Shown in pieces: positions 1 through 9,587 of a stretch of 64,000 bases of DNA (position 1 is the first letter of the stretch; each line of letters begins with the position of its first letter). The notes beneath the pieces are model-generated. The model ran no database searches. It was not told where the DNA came from and was given only the letters and a program-made list of their open reading frames with translations. The position numbers and the translations under genes were made by a program. Origin of the DNA: an uncultured Mycoplasmatota bacterium (GTDB taxonomy: Bacteria; Bacillota_I; Bacilli_A; RF39; UBA660); contig CAOKNI010000004.1 of the NCBI GenBank assembly GCA_948470005.1, forward strand, positions 1 through 64,000. Reading direction: 5' to 3'.

Positions 1-125
1 AATAAATTTTATCATTCTTTTTATTTAGTGTGAACCTTAAAGGTATTATAATCAATTCTATGCTTTTTATTTGAAATAAAAACTTTCATAATTGAGAAAA
101 TACGCACAGATTTTCATGCTTTTTA

Positions 126-154
126 TTGCGATTTGCTTTATAATTTAGTATAAT
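126..154 (+). promoter_or_regulatory. putative sigma-A promoter of fmt
   Basis: TTGCGA (126-131), 17-bp spacer and TATAAT (149-154) lie just upstream of fmt; a GGTGATT ribosome binding site follows at 161. Confidence 0.55.
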
Positions 155-169
155 TAAAATGGTGATTAT

Positions 170-1099
170 ATGAAAATCAAAACTATATTTATGGGTACTC
201 CTGATTTTGCTGTTCCTATATTAAAAACTTTAATTGAAACAACCGAAGTTTTATTAGTAGTGACTAAACCAGATGCTTATGTAGGTCGGAAAAAGGAATT
301 AACCGCATCACCCGTCAAAAAACTGGCTATATCTTCAAATATCCCTGTTTTTGCTCCTCATAATGTAAAGAGTGAATATGAAGAAATTTTAAAATATCAA
401 CCTGATTTAATTGTTACATGTGCTTATGGTCAGATTATTCCAAAGGTATTATTAGATTTACCATCACTCGGGTGCATCAATGTTCATGCTTCCTTACTTC
501 CTAAATATCGAGGTGGAGCTCCTATCCATCATGCTCTTATTAATGGTGACGATAAAACTGGTATTACTATTATGTATATGGATGAAGGTATGGATAGTGG
601 AGACATTATTTCTCAAAGTACTATTCCTATTGATGATAAAGACAATGTTGAAACTCTTCACGATAAACTAAGTCTATTAGGTGCTAATCTTTTAAAAGAA
701 GTTCTTCCAAGCATAATAGAAAAGACCAATAATAGAATAAAACAGGACCTATCGAAAGTAACATATGCGAAAATAATTAAAAGAGAAGATGAGCATCTAG
801 ATTTTAATACTAATGCTTTAAATGTTTCTAATAAAGTACGAGGCCTAAATTCTTGGCCGCTTGCTTATATCCTACTAGACGGCGAAGAATTAAAAGTAAT
901 TGATGGCTATATTGGTGAATCTACACATGAATTACCTGGAACTATTACCAAAATTTTAAAAGATGCTCTTGGTATTGCTTGCCTAGATAAAATATATTAT
1001 ATAACGAAACTTAAACCATTTGGCAAAAAAGCAATGTTAACCAAGGACTATTTAAATGGTCTTGATAAAAATAAATTATTAAATAAAGAAGTAAAGTAG
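170..1099 (+). CDS. fmt: methionyl-tRNA formyltransferase
   Basis: Transfers a formyl group from 10-formyl-THF to Met-tRNA(fMet), making the initiator tRNA in the cytoplasm. The 309-residue protein has the usual family length. It opens with the family N-terminus MKIKTIFMGTPDFAVP, has the folate and catalytic loop NVHASLLPKYRGGAPIHHAL (Asn and His of the N-x-H pair) and a C-terminal OB-like tRNA-binding part from about residue 205. ATG at 170 follows a good ribosome binding site. It heads the run fmt, unknown membrane gene, rlmN, phosphatase, kinase, rsgA, rpe, a conserved Firmicute order. In Bacillus rsmB sits directly after fmt; here it does not. Confidence 0.97.
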   Translation: MKIKTIFMGTPDFAVPILKTLIETTEVLLVVTKPDAYVGRKKELTASPVKKLAISSNIPVFAPHNVKSEYEEILKYQPDLIVTCAYGQIIPKVLLDLPSLGCINVHASLLPKYRGGAPIHHALINGDDKTGITIMYMDEGMDSGDIISQSTIPIDDKDNVETLHDKLSLLGANLLKEVLPSIIEKTNNRIKQDLSKVTYAKIIKREDEHLDFNTNALNVSNKVRGLNSWPLAYILLDGEELKVIDGYIGESTHELPGTITKILKDALGIACLDKIYYITKLKPFGKKAMLTKDYLNGLDKNKLLNKEVK

Positions 1100-1108
1100 G
1101 TGGCTTTT

Positions 1109-1801
1109 ATGAATAAAAATAAAATCAAAAAGGAAAGCGAATTAAAAAAGAAAATTAAAGAATTAAAAAGTACCTCTCGTGGTAAAGCTATTTTAAGATT
1201 AATAAAATGGGCTATTTTCTTCTTTTTTCTTTTTCTCTTTTTAATTATTTCTGCAATTATAACTAAAACAAGACCAGCTGTCTCTCCAACTATTACGAAT
1301 AAGCCAGATACACCTATAAAAGAAGATACATCTAATGAATCTAAGCCAAAAAGTCTAAGTGAACTTGCAACAAATCTTTTAAAAAGCACTTATGATTATA
1401 ATTATGAAATTACTATTAGTGAAGACAAATATATTTATAATGGGCATAAAACTCTTGATTTTGATACTGGTTATAAAGAAACTAATGATGGTATCATTAA
1501 ATACTATATAGATAATACAGGTACTTTTAAAGAAACTACTACTGAAAAAATACCTCTTGATAATTTATATGAAAACTTAAATATTGAGTATCTAACACTT
1601 GAAAGTATTTTTGAAACTTTTGCCAAATTAGAATTTACTTTAAATAAAGAACATGATTGTCAAAATGACCTTTATATGGCAAGTGATAACCTAAATAATT
1701 ATGAGTACGAAACTAATGGTGAAGAAATTTTGTTTATAAAAATATATAATCAAGATTATAATTATTATTTAAGTTTTTCGGAAGTTAAAGAGGTAATATA
1801 G
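1109..1801 (+). CDS. membrane-anchored protein of unknown function
   Basis: About 230 residues. A basic, lysine-rich N-terminus is followed by one strong hydrophobic helix (about residues 36-54, rich in F, L and I), then a Ser/Thr/Pro-rich linker and an extracytoplasmic domain with many Tyr, Asn and Glu. This suggests a single-pass protein with an outer domain. ATG 1109 is chosen over the in-frame GTG at 1100 because AGGTGG at 1098-1103 is well spaced from it. The stop TAG overlaps the GTG start of rlmN by one base, so the two are probably translationally coupled. I do not recognise the family. It occupies the place where rsmB is found in Bacillus. Confidence 0.8.
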   Translation: MNKNKIKKESELKKKIKELKSTSRGKAILRLIKWAIFFFFLFLFLIISAIITKTRPAVSPTITNKPDTPIKEDTSNESKPKSLSELATNLLKSTYDYNYEITISEDKYIYNGHKTLDFDTGYKETNDGIIKYYIDNTGTFKETTTEKIPLDNLYENLNIEYLTLESIFETFAKLEFTLNKEHDCQNDLYMASDNLNNYEYETNGEEILFIKIYNQDYNYYLSFSEVKEVI

Positions 1802-2826
1802 TGAAAAGGAATTTATTTGATTTAACTAAAGAAGAATTAGAAAGTTATTTTCTAAGCATTGGCGAAAAAAAATTTAAAGCTACCCAAGTTTATGAATGGC
1901 TTTATGGCAAAAGGGAATTTAATATTTCTAATTTTTCCAACTTAAAAAAAGAAGTTCGGGAACGACTTTTAGCTGATTTTACTACTGAGTTAATTACGAT
2001 TGAAAAAAAACAAGTAGCGCCTTTAACTGAAAAATATTTATTTCGTCTTACTGATAATAATTTTATTGAAGCTGTAATTATGCATCATGATTATGGAAAT
2101 TCTATCTGTATATCAAGTGAGGTTGGCTGTAACATGGCTTGTCGCTTTTGTGAGTCTGGGCGAATTAAAAAGATCCGAAATTTAGCATCATATGAAATGG
2201 TTGAGCAAATCTTGGTCGTTGAACGCGATTTAAATATTCGTCTTAGTAGTGTTGTCATAATGGGTATTGGTGAACCACTCGATAATTATGATAATATAGT
2301 CCGCTTTATCAAAATAATAAATGATGGCAAAGGTATTCAAATTGGTGCTCGCCACATTACTTTATCAACCTGTGGAATTGTACCAAAAATTTATGAATTG
2401 ATGAAACTTCCTATCCAAATAAATCTTGCTATTTCTCTTCATGCTTCTAATAATGAGCTTCGAGATACGTTAATGCCTGTAAACAAAGTGTATAATATTG
2501 ACGAATTAATTCAAGCAATTAAAGATTATTTGCAAGTTACAAGTAGACGAGTAACTATTGAATATGTTATGCTAGAATATATAAATGATAGTATTGATAA
2601 TGCAAAAGAATTAGCATCTCTTTTTAAAGGTATGAATATTTATGTAAATTTAATACCTTATAATGAAACTAATCATTTAGAATTTAAACGCAGTAGCAAA
2701 GATAGAATTTTAGCTTTTTATGATACTTTAAAGAAAGCTAAAATAAACTGTACCATAAGACGTGAATTTGGCACTGAAATTGATGCAGCTTGCGGACAGT
2801 TAAGAGGGAGTATGAACGAGAAATGA
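1801..2826 (+). CDS. rlmN: dual-specificity 23S rRNA/tRNA adenine C2-methyltransferase RlmN
   Basis: Radical SAM enzyme that methylates C2 of A2503 in 23S rRNA and A37 in some tRNAs. The CxxxCxxC cluster site is visible in GCNMACRFCESG (about residue 110). The later MGIGEPLDNYDN motif and the C-terminal DAACGQLRG carry the typical features, including the methyl-carrying cysteine. It is 341 residues, normal for the family. The GTG start overlaps the previous stop. The ESG after the third cysteine and the RREFG near the C-terminus fit a Firmicute RlmN subgroup rather than Cfr. The end overlaps the phosphatase start by four bases (ATGA). Confidence 0.95.
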   Translation: MKRNLFDLTKEELESYFLSIGEKKFKATQVYEWLYGKREFNISNFSNLKKEVRERLLADFTTELITIEKKQVAPLTEKYLFRLTDNNFIEAVIMHHDYGNSICISSEVGCNMACRFCESGRIKKIRNLASYEMVEQILVVERDLNIRLSSVVIMGIGEPLDNYDNIVRFIKIINDGKGIQIGARHITLSTCGIVPKIYELMKLPIQINLAISLHASNNELRDTLMPVNKVYNIDELIQAIKDYLQVTSRRVTIEYVMLEYINDSIDNAKELASLFKGMNIYVNLIPYNETNHLEFKRSSKDRILAFYDTLKKAKINCTIRREFGTEIDAACGQLRGSMNEK

Positions 2827-3581
2827 AATCATTTTATTTAACAGACACGGGGAAAGTAAGAACGCATAATGAAGACTCAGTTACCATCTTAAAAAATGCT
2901 AATAATGAATATTTAATGATTGTCGCAGATGGTATGGGAGGACACCGAAAGGGTGAAGTAGCATCTTCCATGGCTATAACTGCTTTAGGAACTAGGTTTA
3001 ATAAAATATCAAGTATTGGTTCGGAACTTGATGCCGTAAACTGGCTCAATGATAGTGTTAGTGAAATTAATAAAAACATTTTAGAATACGCTAATCTAAA
3101 TCCGGATTCTACGGGCATGGGAACAACAATAGTTATTGCTCTTTTAACCCATGATTATCTTATTTTTGGTAATATTGGTGATTCATCAGGATATGTTTTA
3201 AATAAAGGTAAACTTCATAAAGTAACCAAAGACCATACTCTTGTGAATTTATTAGTTCAAGCTGGTAATCTAACTGAAGAAGAAGCTAAATTTCATCCTA
3301 AGAAAAATGTTTTAATGAAAGCTTTAGGTGCAGCCGAAAAATGTGAACTAGATATATTTGAAGTTGACACTACAATTGATACTATTGAAGGAATTTTATT
3401 ATGCAGTGATGGTTTAACCAATATGTTAACTGATGAGCAAATTGAAAAAGTGCTAAATGACCATGAACTTGAAATTGAAGAAAGAATAAGTAAATTAATT
3501 CGCAAGTGTAACGCTCGTGGCGGCACAGATAATATATCAGTAGCTTACTTAGAAATCGAAGAAAGGAGTGCATCAAAGTGA
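2823..3581 (+). CDS. prpC: PP2C-family serine/threonine phosphatase (PrpC/Stp)
   Basis: Metal-dependent protein phosphatase that dephosphorylates targets of the adjacent PASTA kinase. Metal-binding aspartates are seen in VADGMGGHRKGEVAS (about residues 38-52), GDSSGYV and the C-terminal GGTDNISV. The N-terminal DTGKVRTHNEDS is typical of Stp proteins. It is 252 residues from ATG 2823, which overlaps the rlmN stop. The end overlaps the kinase start GTGA. The gene pair with prkC is standard in Firmicutes. Confidence 0.95.
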   Translation: MKSFYLTDTGKVRTHNEDSVTILKNANNEYLMIVADGMGGHRKGEVASSMAITALGTRFNKISSIGSELDAVNWLNDSVSEINKNILEYANLNPDSTGMGTTIVIALLTHDYLIFGNIGDSSGYVLNKGKLHKVTKDHTLVNLLVQAGNLTEEEAKFHPKKNVLMKALGAAEKCELDIFEVDTTIDTIEGILLCSDGLTNMLTDEQIEKVLNDHELEIEERISKLIRKCNARGGTDNISVAYLEIEERSASK

Positions 3582-5335
3582 TAATGAAAGGGCAAAAGAT
3601 TAGTGATAGATACCAAATTATTAAATCAATTGGTGAAGGTGGTATGGCTAATGTTTATCTTGCGTATGATACTATATTAGACCGCAATGTAGCTGTAAAA
3701 ATATTACGTGGCGATTTATCTAATGATGAAAAATTTGTGCGCCGTTTTCAACGAGAAGCCTTATCTGCTAGTTCTCTTAGCCACCCTAACATTGTTGAAG
3801 TATATGATGTTGGTGAAGATAATGGTGAATACTACATTGTTATGGAGTATATTGAAGGTAAGCATTTAAAAAATCTTTTAAAAAAGCGAGGTAAGCTTAC
3901 TTTAAGTGAAGCTGTAGATATCATGCTTCAAATTACTGATGGTATGAGTGTAGCCCATGATTCTTATATTATTCATCGCGACATTAAACCTCAAAACATC
4001 ATGATTTTAGAAAATGGCCTTGTTAAAATTACTGATTTTGGTATTGCGATGGCTATGAATGCAACACAACTTACTCAAACTAATTCAGTTATGGGAAGTG
4101 TCCACTACCTTCCTCCTGAGCAAGCAAGCGGTCAAGGTTCGACCTTACAGAGTGACATCTATTCTATGGGTATTGTTATGTATGAGCTTCTAACTGGAGA
4201 ATTGCCATTTAAAGGCGACAACGCCGTTGAAATAGCCTTAAAACATTTAAAAGAGCCAATTACGGATATTCGTGAGAAAGTCCCTAATATTCCTAATAGT
4301 ATTGTGAATATTATTAAAAGAGCCACAGCTAAAAATCCGAAAAATCGTTACGCTGATGCAAGAGAAATGCATGAAGATTTAAAAACATGCCTTGATGACT
4401 CGCGTGCTATGGAACCAATTATAACATTCAAGCATTCCGAAAATGATAATGATGATACCAAAGTAATGAATATCGTTAAAAAAGGAAAGGAAAAAGACTC
4501 TAAAAAAACTGAAGGTCAAGAAGAGATTATAGCTAAAAAGATTACGGGTGATGATTTGAAAAAACAAAATAAATTATTAATAATATTAGCCTTTGTATTT
4601 ACTGGCTTAATTGTGGGTATTACCTCAGTAATAGTCTTAATACCTCTTATCACGAATGGGAAACAATCGACTATACCAGATGTTGCCGGCTTAACTATTC
4701 AAGAGGCTATAACAAAGTTACAAAACGAAGGATATACTATCGCTGACAAACAAGAAGAGATTTCTTCAACCGAAATTCCTGAAGGTAAAGTTGTCAAAAC
4801 TAATCCTGCTATTGGTTCCAAAAGAAAAAGTGGTACTCTTATTACAATTTATGTTTCTTTAGGAGATACGCAAATAACTATTGAAGATTACACTAATAAA
4901 AGTTATTTAGAAATAAAAGGAAAGTTAGAAGCGTTAGGTCTTCATGTTTTAGTCGAGAAAAAAGATGTTGAAGAGGGTACCGAAAAAGATTATGAAGATG
5001 GTAAAATATTTGAACAATCCATTAAGGCAGGAGAAAAACTATCTGTTGGTGAAAATATCACTTTATATATCCCTAATGTAATTAGTAAATACCCAAATTT
5101 CAAAGATGGTACATATACCGTGGAGGATGTAGAGGATTTTGCTGACACTTATCAATTGACACTAGAACCAATTGAATATGTAGAAACAACAGAGTCTGAA
5201 CCAGGCACAATACTTTATCAATCTAAACCTGAAGGATACACTATAGTGGCTGGTCAATCATTTAAAATCAAGGTAGCTAAAGCTCCCGAAAATACTAATA
5301 ATGGTGATTGTGAAGAAGGCTCTGGTTTATGTTAA
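3578..5335 (+). CDS. prkC: PASTA-domain serine/threonine protein kinase PrkC
   Basis: Transmembrane Hanks-type kinase sensing peptidoglycan fragments; in Bacillus it triggers spore germination and tunes growth. The kinase domain fills about residues 1-270: glycine loop GEGGMANV, catalytic HRDIKPQNIM and DFG. A charged juxtamembrane linker precedes one TM helix at about 330-353. Three PASTA-like repeats follow (about 363-427, 429-495, 497-568). The C-terminus is short and polar with two cysteines. GTG 3578 overlaps the phosphatase stop and has AAGGAGTG eight bases upstream; the alternative ATG 3584 is less well spaced. Last seven bases overlap rsgA. Confidence 0.96.
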   Translation: MIMKGQKISDRYQIIKSIGEGGMANVYLAYDTILDRNVAVKILRGDLSNDEKFVRRFQREALSASSLSHPNIVEVYDVGEDNGEYYIVMEYIEGKHLKNLLKKRGKLTLSEAVDIMLQITDGMSVAHDSYIIHRDIKPQNIMILENGLVKITDFGIAMAMNATQLTQTNSVMGSVHYLPPEQASGQGSTLQSDIYSMGIVMYELLTGELPFKGDNAVEIALKHLKEPITDIREKVPNIPNSIVNIIKRATAKNPKNRYADAREMHEDLKTCLDDSRAMEPIITFKHSENDNDDTKVMNIVKKGKEKDSKKTEGQEEIIAKKITGDDLKKQNKLLIILAFVFTGLIVGITSVIVLIPLITNGKQSTIPDVAGLTIQEAITKLQNEGYTIADKQEEISSTEIPEGKVVKTNPAIGSKRKSGTLITIYVSLGDTQITIEDYTNKSYLEIKGKLEALGLHVLVEKKDVEEGTEKDYEDGKIFEQSIKAGEKLSVGENITLYIPNVISKYPNFKDGTYTVEDVEDFADTYQLTLEPIEYVETTESEPGTILYQSKPEGYTIVAGQSFKIKVAKAPENTNNGDCEEGSGLC

Positions 5336-6153
5336 AAGGGCGAATTATTAAAAATATTAGCGACCAATACACTGTAAAAAGTAAAAACAAATTATATATT
5401 TGCAAAGCAAGGGGTAAGTTCCGCAAAGATGGGCTTATCCCTCTTGTAGGTGATATAGTTTCATTTGCTGAAAATGATAATTATATTTTAGAGATTACTC
5501 CACGAGTAAATGAATTAAAAAGGCCCCATATCAGTAATGTGGATATTGCTTTAATCGTTTGTAGTTTAAAGTCTCCCGAATTATCTTTAAATTTACTAGA
5601 TAAAGAACTTACAAGTATAATTTTAGAACAAATTGAACCTGTTATATGTTTTACCAAATTAGATTTAGGTACTTCTTCGGAACTATTAAAACTTGACGAG
5701 TTAATAGCCTATTATAAATCTTTAGGAATAAAAGTTTTTAATAATAATGATTTAGACCCTTTAATTTCTTATCTACAAGATAAATATGTTGTTCTAACTG
5801 GACAGACTGGAGCGGGTAAATCAAGTTTAATTAATAAAATAGACCCTAATAAAAATCTTCAAATAGGTGATATAAGCAAATCTTTAGGGCGTGGTAAACA
5901 CACAACTCGTCATACTGAACTTCATGAAATTAAGCAAATTTTTATTGCTGATACTCCAGGTTTTTCTTCTCTTGATTTAAATGAGTATAGTAAGGATAGT
6001 ATTCGCGATGCTTTTGCTGAGTTTCAAGATTCTTCTTGTGAATACCGTGATTGTATGCATCTTAAAGAAACAAATTGTGAAGTTAAATCTAAAGTGGCAG
6101 CTAATCAAATTTTAAAATCAAGATATGAAAATTATTGTAGTTTTATAAAGTAG
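5329..6153 (+). CDS. rsgA: ribosome small subunit-dependent GTPase A
   Basis: Circularly permuted GTPase that checks late 30S subunit maturation. An N-terminal OB fold is followed by the permuted G domain with FTKLD (G4), GQTGAGKSSLINKI (G1) and DTPGF (G3), in that order. The C-terminal zinc site is Cys-rich (CEYRDCMHLKETNCEVK; CxxxxCxHxxxxxC type). It is 274 residues, slightly short but complete. ATG overlaps the end of prkC. Confidence 0.95.
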   Translation: MLKGRIIKNISDQYTVKSKNKLYICKARGKFRKDGLIPLVGDIVSFAENDNYILEITPRVNELKRPHISNVDIALIVCSLKSPELSLNLLDKELTSIILEQIEPVICFTKLDLGTSSELLKLDELIAYYKSLGIKVFNNNDLDPLISYLQDKYVVLTGQTGAGKSSLINKIDPNKNLQIGDISKSLGRGKHTTRHTELHEIKQIFIADTPGFSSLDLNEYSKDSIRDAFAEFQDSSCEYRDCMHLKETNCEVKSKVAANQILKSRYENYCSFIK

Positions 6154-6165
6154 GTGAGAATAAAA

Positions 6166-6810
6166 ATGGAATTATCAGTTTCGTATTTACAAAGTTATTA
6201 TAGTAAAGAAAAAACCGTAAAATTAATTGAAGAAACAAGTGCCAATTATATCCACGTCGACTTAAGAGATGGTGGCTTTGTCCCTAATCGTAACTTTACT
6301 GTAAATGAGGTTTTAGAGTTACTAGATAATCATAAAAAAGCACTTGATATTCATTTGATGGTTTTTGATCCTATTATTTATATTAGGGAATTGGCTAAAT
6401 TAAAACCAGAATATATTACTTTTCATTTAGAGGCAACAAAAGATATCATAAAAACTATTGAATTAATAAAAATAAATAATATTAAAGTGGGAATTGCTTT
6501 AAATAAAGACACGGATATTTTAGAATTAATGCCTTATTTAGCTTTAGTTGATTTAGTACTAGTAATGAGTATTCCAACTGGCGAAGGGGGGCAAAAATTT
6601 CTTATGAATACTCCCCAAAGAATTGCTATTTTAAAAAAAGTTCGTGCCGAAAACAATTTACACTTTAAAATAGAAATTGACGGTGGAATAAATCCTGATA
6701 CTATTGATTTAGTCCGTGATGTTGATATGATTGTCGTAGGTTCATACATATGTAAATCTACAAATTATGAAGAAAGAATAAACAATTTGCTTTTAAATAA
6801 CTCAAATTAA
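6166..6810 (+). CDS. rpe: ribulose-phosphate 3-epimerase
   Basis: TIM-barrel epimerase interconverting ribulose-5-P and xylulose-5-P in the pentose phosphate pathway. Metal and catalytic residues are present in YIHVDLRDGGFVPN, DIHLMV and KIEIDGGI, and the phosphate-binding VVGSYI is near the end. The N-terminal strand reads SVSYLQSYY instead of the usual PSILSAD, so it is a divergent family member. ATG 6166 follows AGGTGAG; the in-frame GTG at 6154 is part of that ribosome binding site. Last gene of the fmt-prkC-rsgA run, followed by a terminator. Confidence 0.9.
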   Translation: MELSVSYLQSYYSKEKTVKLIEETSANYIHVDLRDGGFVPNRNFTVNEVLELLDNHKKALDIHLMVFDPIIYIRELAKLKPEYITFHLEATKDIIKTIELIKINNIKVGIALNKDTDILELMPYLALVDLVLVMSIPTGEGGQKFLMNTPQRIAILKKVRAENNLHFKIEIDGGINPDTIDLVRDVDMIVVGSYICKSTNYEERINNLLLNNSN

Positions 6811-6811
6811 C

Positions 6812-6831
6812 GGGAATATTTCCCATTTTTT
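6812..6831 (+). terminator. Rho-independent terminator after rpe
   Basis: GGGAA-TAT-TTCCC stem-loop followed by ATTTTTT. Short stem, but it sits just after the rpe stop and before the mutS promoter. Confidence 0.6.
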
Positions 6832-6832
6832 A

Positions 6833-6860
6833 TTGGAAAAATTTTGAATTATGTTATAAT
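6833..6860 (+). promoter_or_regulatory. putative sigma-A promoter of mutS
   Basis: TTGGAA (6833-6838), 16-bp spacer and a perfect TATAAT (6855-6860), 20 bases before the mutS ATG. Confidence 0.55.
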
Positions 6861-6879
6861 AAATTACGGTGTAGTAAAA

Positions 6880-9417
6880 ATGAATCGAAATGAAGTAAAT
6901 AAAAATGACTTAAGTCCTATGATGCAACAATATATGGATATCAAAGATAAATATTCTGATGAATTATTATTTTTTCGTCTAGGTGATTTCTATGAATTAT
7001 TTTTTGAAGATGGCATAATCGCGTCCCGCGAACTAGAGTTAACTCTAACAGGTAAAAATGCTGGTTTAAAAGAACGCATTCCTATGTGTGGTGTTCCTTT
7101 TCATAGTGTCAATCCCTACATTGAAAAATTGATTGAAAAAGGTTATAAAGTTGCCATTTGTGAACAATTAGAAGATCCTAAAAATACCAAAGGCATGGTT
7201 AGCCGTGGCGTTGTTGAAGTAATATCTAAAGGGTCTGTTACTAATATTGAATCTTTAAATGAACATGATAATAATTACATCGCGAGTCTTCTTGATTTTG
7301 ACCATTTATATCTTTTAACCTATGCAGATATATCTACAGGGGAATTAAAAAGTTTAAGTATCACTCATCATAAGGAGAAATTAATAAATGAGATTTTAGC
7401 TTTAAATATTAAAGAAATAATCACCCTAAATAATGAAGATGCTGAACTTCTTAATATGCTTAAAAATACTTATGGTATTGAAGTATCTATAAGTAGTGAT
7501 TTTCTAACCAGTGGTTATGAAACTTTAATTGAAAGTGCAACTGACCCTCGTGTAAAACAAGGTATTAGACATCTCCTTTATTATTTAGTAGTTCGGCAGC
7601 TAAAAGATTTAAGTCATATTAATAGTGTTACAATAGTTAATAAAAATGATTATTTAGAAATGGACGTTCATACTATCCGTAATTTAGAAATTTTTGAGAC
7701 TACCCGCCTGAAAGAAAGAACATATTCGCTTCTTTGGCTTCTTGACAAAACCAAAACTGCTATGGGTTCTCGGAAACTAAAATCTTGGCTAATGTACCCA
7801 CTTCGTGATAAAGAAGCTATAATAGACCGCTACGATAAATTAGAAACTTTAAATAATGAATTTCTTCTTAAAGATGAACTTAGGGACTTGTTATATGAGA
7901 TATATGACCTTGAACGGTTATGTGCCAAAGTAATATGTGGGAGTCTTAATGCTCGCGATTTACTTCAAATAAAAAACTCTTTAAGTGTTTTGCCTCGCAT
8001 TAAAGATATCGTTGCAAGCTTAGGATTTGATTATGAAATTAAAACACATAGCGAAATTTATGATTTACTTGAACGTAGTGTTTATGAAAATCCTCCTTTA
8101 AGTATCAAGGAAGGATATCTTATTAAAGATGGCTATAGTCAAGAGCTAGACGAGTTAAAAAGCATAAGATCTGGTGGCAAAGATTTCATTTTAGCTTTTG
8201 AAAATACTATCAAAGAGCAAACTGGCATTAAAAATTTAAAAGTTGGTTTTAATAGGGTGTTTGGCTATTATATTGAAATATCTAAAGGCCAAGCAAATAT
8301 GGTAACCGAAGAATTCGGCTGGGAGCGGCGTCAAACCTTAACTAACTGTGAACGCTTTATATCACCTGAATTAAAAGAAAAGGAAGCCTTGATTTTAAAT
8401 GCCGAAGAAAAAATATTTGAATTAGAATATAATTTATTCTGTGAAATCCGTAATCGTATTAAAAAAGAAATAATCAGTCTCAAAGAAACTGCGGATACAA
8501 TAAGCATTCTTGATGCTCTGGCAAGTCTTGCTGTGTGTGCTGAAGAATATAATCTTATACGCCCCGTTTTAAATGAAGATAATATTATCGAAATAGTTGA
8601 TGGTCGCCATCCCGTTATTGAATGTGTTTCTAAAAACACCTATGTTCCTAATGATGTGAAGATGGATAATACTACTGATATTTTACTTATAACTGGTCCT
8701 AATATGAGTGGTAAATCAACTTATATGCGGGAGCTAGCTATTATTGTTATTATGGCTCAAATTGGTTCATTTGTTCCAGCTAAATCGGCGACTATTCCAA
8801 TTATTGATAAAATATTTACACGTATTGGAGCTAGTGATGACTTAGTAAGTGGTGAGTCTACATTTATGGTTGAAATGAAAGAAGCATGTAACGCATTAGT
8901 AAATGCCACTTCAAAAAGTTTAATTCTATTTGATGAGTTAGGAAGGGGTACTGCTACATATGATGGTATGAGTATAGCGGAAGCTATTTTAAGGTATATT
9001 GCTACTAATCTAAAATGTAAGACATTATTTTCTACGCATTATCATGAATTAACACATCTTGAAGATTTATTCTTAAATATAAAAAATGTTCATGTCGCAG
9101 CGAAAGAAGAAGGAAGTATGATTACTTTCTTGCATAAAGTCATGAATGGACCTGCTGATAAAAGTTATGGTATACATGTGGCTCGTTTAGCTAAAATGCC
9201 TGAAGAAATATTAAATGATGCTGAGGCTATATTAAGTAAATATGAAGGGCAAGAGCATACTATAAAAAGAGATAATAATATTCAGTTAGCTATGGATTTT
9301 GGTTCTAAAGAAAAAGCAAAAGATGCTTTAAGAGAGAAGCTTAAAGAAATTGACCCACTTCATTTAACCCCTATGGATGCCTTAAATATTTTATTTGAAT
9401 TAAAGGAGCTAGAATAA
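6880..9417 (+). CDS. mutS: DNA mismatch repair protein MutS
   Basis: Mismatch-recognition ATPase, 846 residues. The N-terminal mismatch-binding domain has LFFRLGDFYELFFEDG with the conserved Phe-x-Glu that inserts at mismatches. Connector, lever and clamp domains follow. The C-terminal ABC-type ATPase shows Walker A TGPNMSGKST, the signature region and Walker B LFDELGRGTATYDG. The C-terminus keeps a helix-turn-helix dimerisation tail. ATG 6880 is chosen because it is the start of the conserved N-terminus; upstream in-frame TTG 6844 lies inside the promoter. mutL does not follow, unlike in Bacillus. Confidence 0.97.
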   Translation: MNRNEVNKNDLSPMMQQYMDIKDKYSDELLFFRLGDFYELFFEDGIIASRELELTLTGKNAGLKERIPMCGVPFHSVNPYIEKLIEKGYKVAICEQLEDPKNTKGMVSRGVVEVISKGSVTNIESLNEHDNNYIASLLDFDHLYLLTYADISTGELKSLSITHHKEKLINEILALNIKEIITLNNEDAELLNMLKNTYGIEVSISSDFLTSGYETLIESATDPRVKQGIRHLLYYLVVRQLKDLSHINSVTIVNKNDYLEMDVHTIRNLEIFETTRLKERTYSLLWLLDKTKTAMGSRKLKSWLMYPLRDKEAIIDRYDKLETLNNEFLLKDELRDLLYEIYDLERLCAKVICGSLNARDLLQIKNSLSVLPRIKDIVASLGFDYEIKTHSEIYDLLERSVYENPPLSIKEGYLIKDGYSQELDELKSIRSGGKDFILAFENTIKEQTGIKNLKVGFNRVFGYYIEISKGQANMVTEEFGWERRQTLTNCERFISPELKEKEALILNAEEKIFELEYNLFCEIRNRIKKEIISLKETADTISILDALASLAVCAEEYNLIRPVLNEDNIIEIVDGRHPVIECVSKNTYVPNDVKMDNTTDILLITGPNMSGKSTYMRELAIIVIMAQIGSFVPAKSATIPIIDKIFTRIGASDDLVSGESTFMVEMKEACNALVNATSKSLILFDELGRGTATYDGMSIAEAILRYIATNLKCKTLFSTHYHELTHLEDLFLNIKNVHVAAKEEGSMITFLHKVMNGPADKSYGIHVARLAKMPEEILNDAEAILSKYEGQEHTIKRDNNIQLAMDFGSKEKAKDALREKLKEIDPLHLTPMDALNILFELKELE

Positions 9418-9451
9418 ATTTTAAAAAACATTAAAGAATAAATAAAAGCTT

Positions 9452-9482
9452 GAAATTAGAGATTACTCTCTAATTCTTTTAT
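9452..9482 (+). terminator. Rho-independent terminator after mutS
   Basis: Perfect 9-bp stem AATTAGAGA-TTAC-TCTCTAATT followed by CTTTTATT. Outer arms AAACATTA (near 9426) and TAATGTTT (near 9494) extend the inverted repeat. Confidence 0.75.
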
Positions 9483-9535
9483 TATAAAAGAATTAATGTT
9501 TAAAGTGTTCATAAAATAAATAATTTATTTAAGTA

Positions 9536-9564
9536 TTAAATTGAATTTTAGATTATTTTATAAT
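9536..9564 (+). promoter_or_regulatory. putative promoter of nusB
   Basis: TTAAAT (9536-9541), 17-bp spacer, TATAAT (9559-9564), 24 bases before the nusB start. Confidence 0.4.
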
Positions 9565-9587
9565 ATAATAAATTAAAGGTGATGAAT

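Noticed and set aside
60..128. ATGCTTTTTATT twice upstream of fmt
   Set aside because: Short AT-rich repeat without structure; likely chance.
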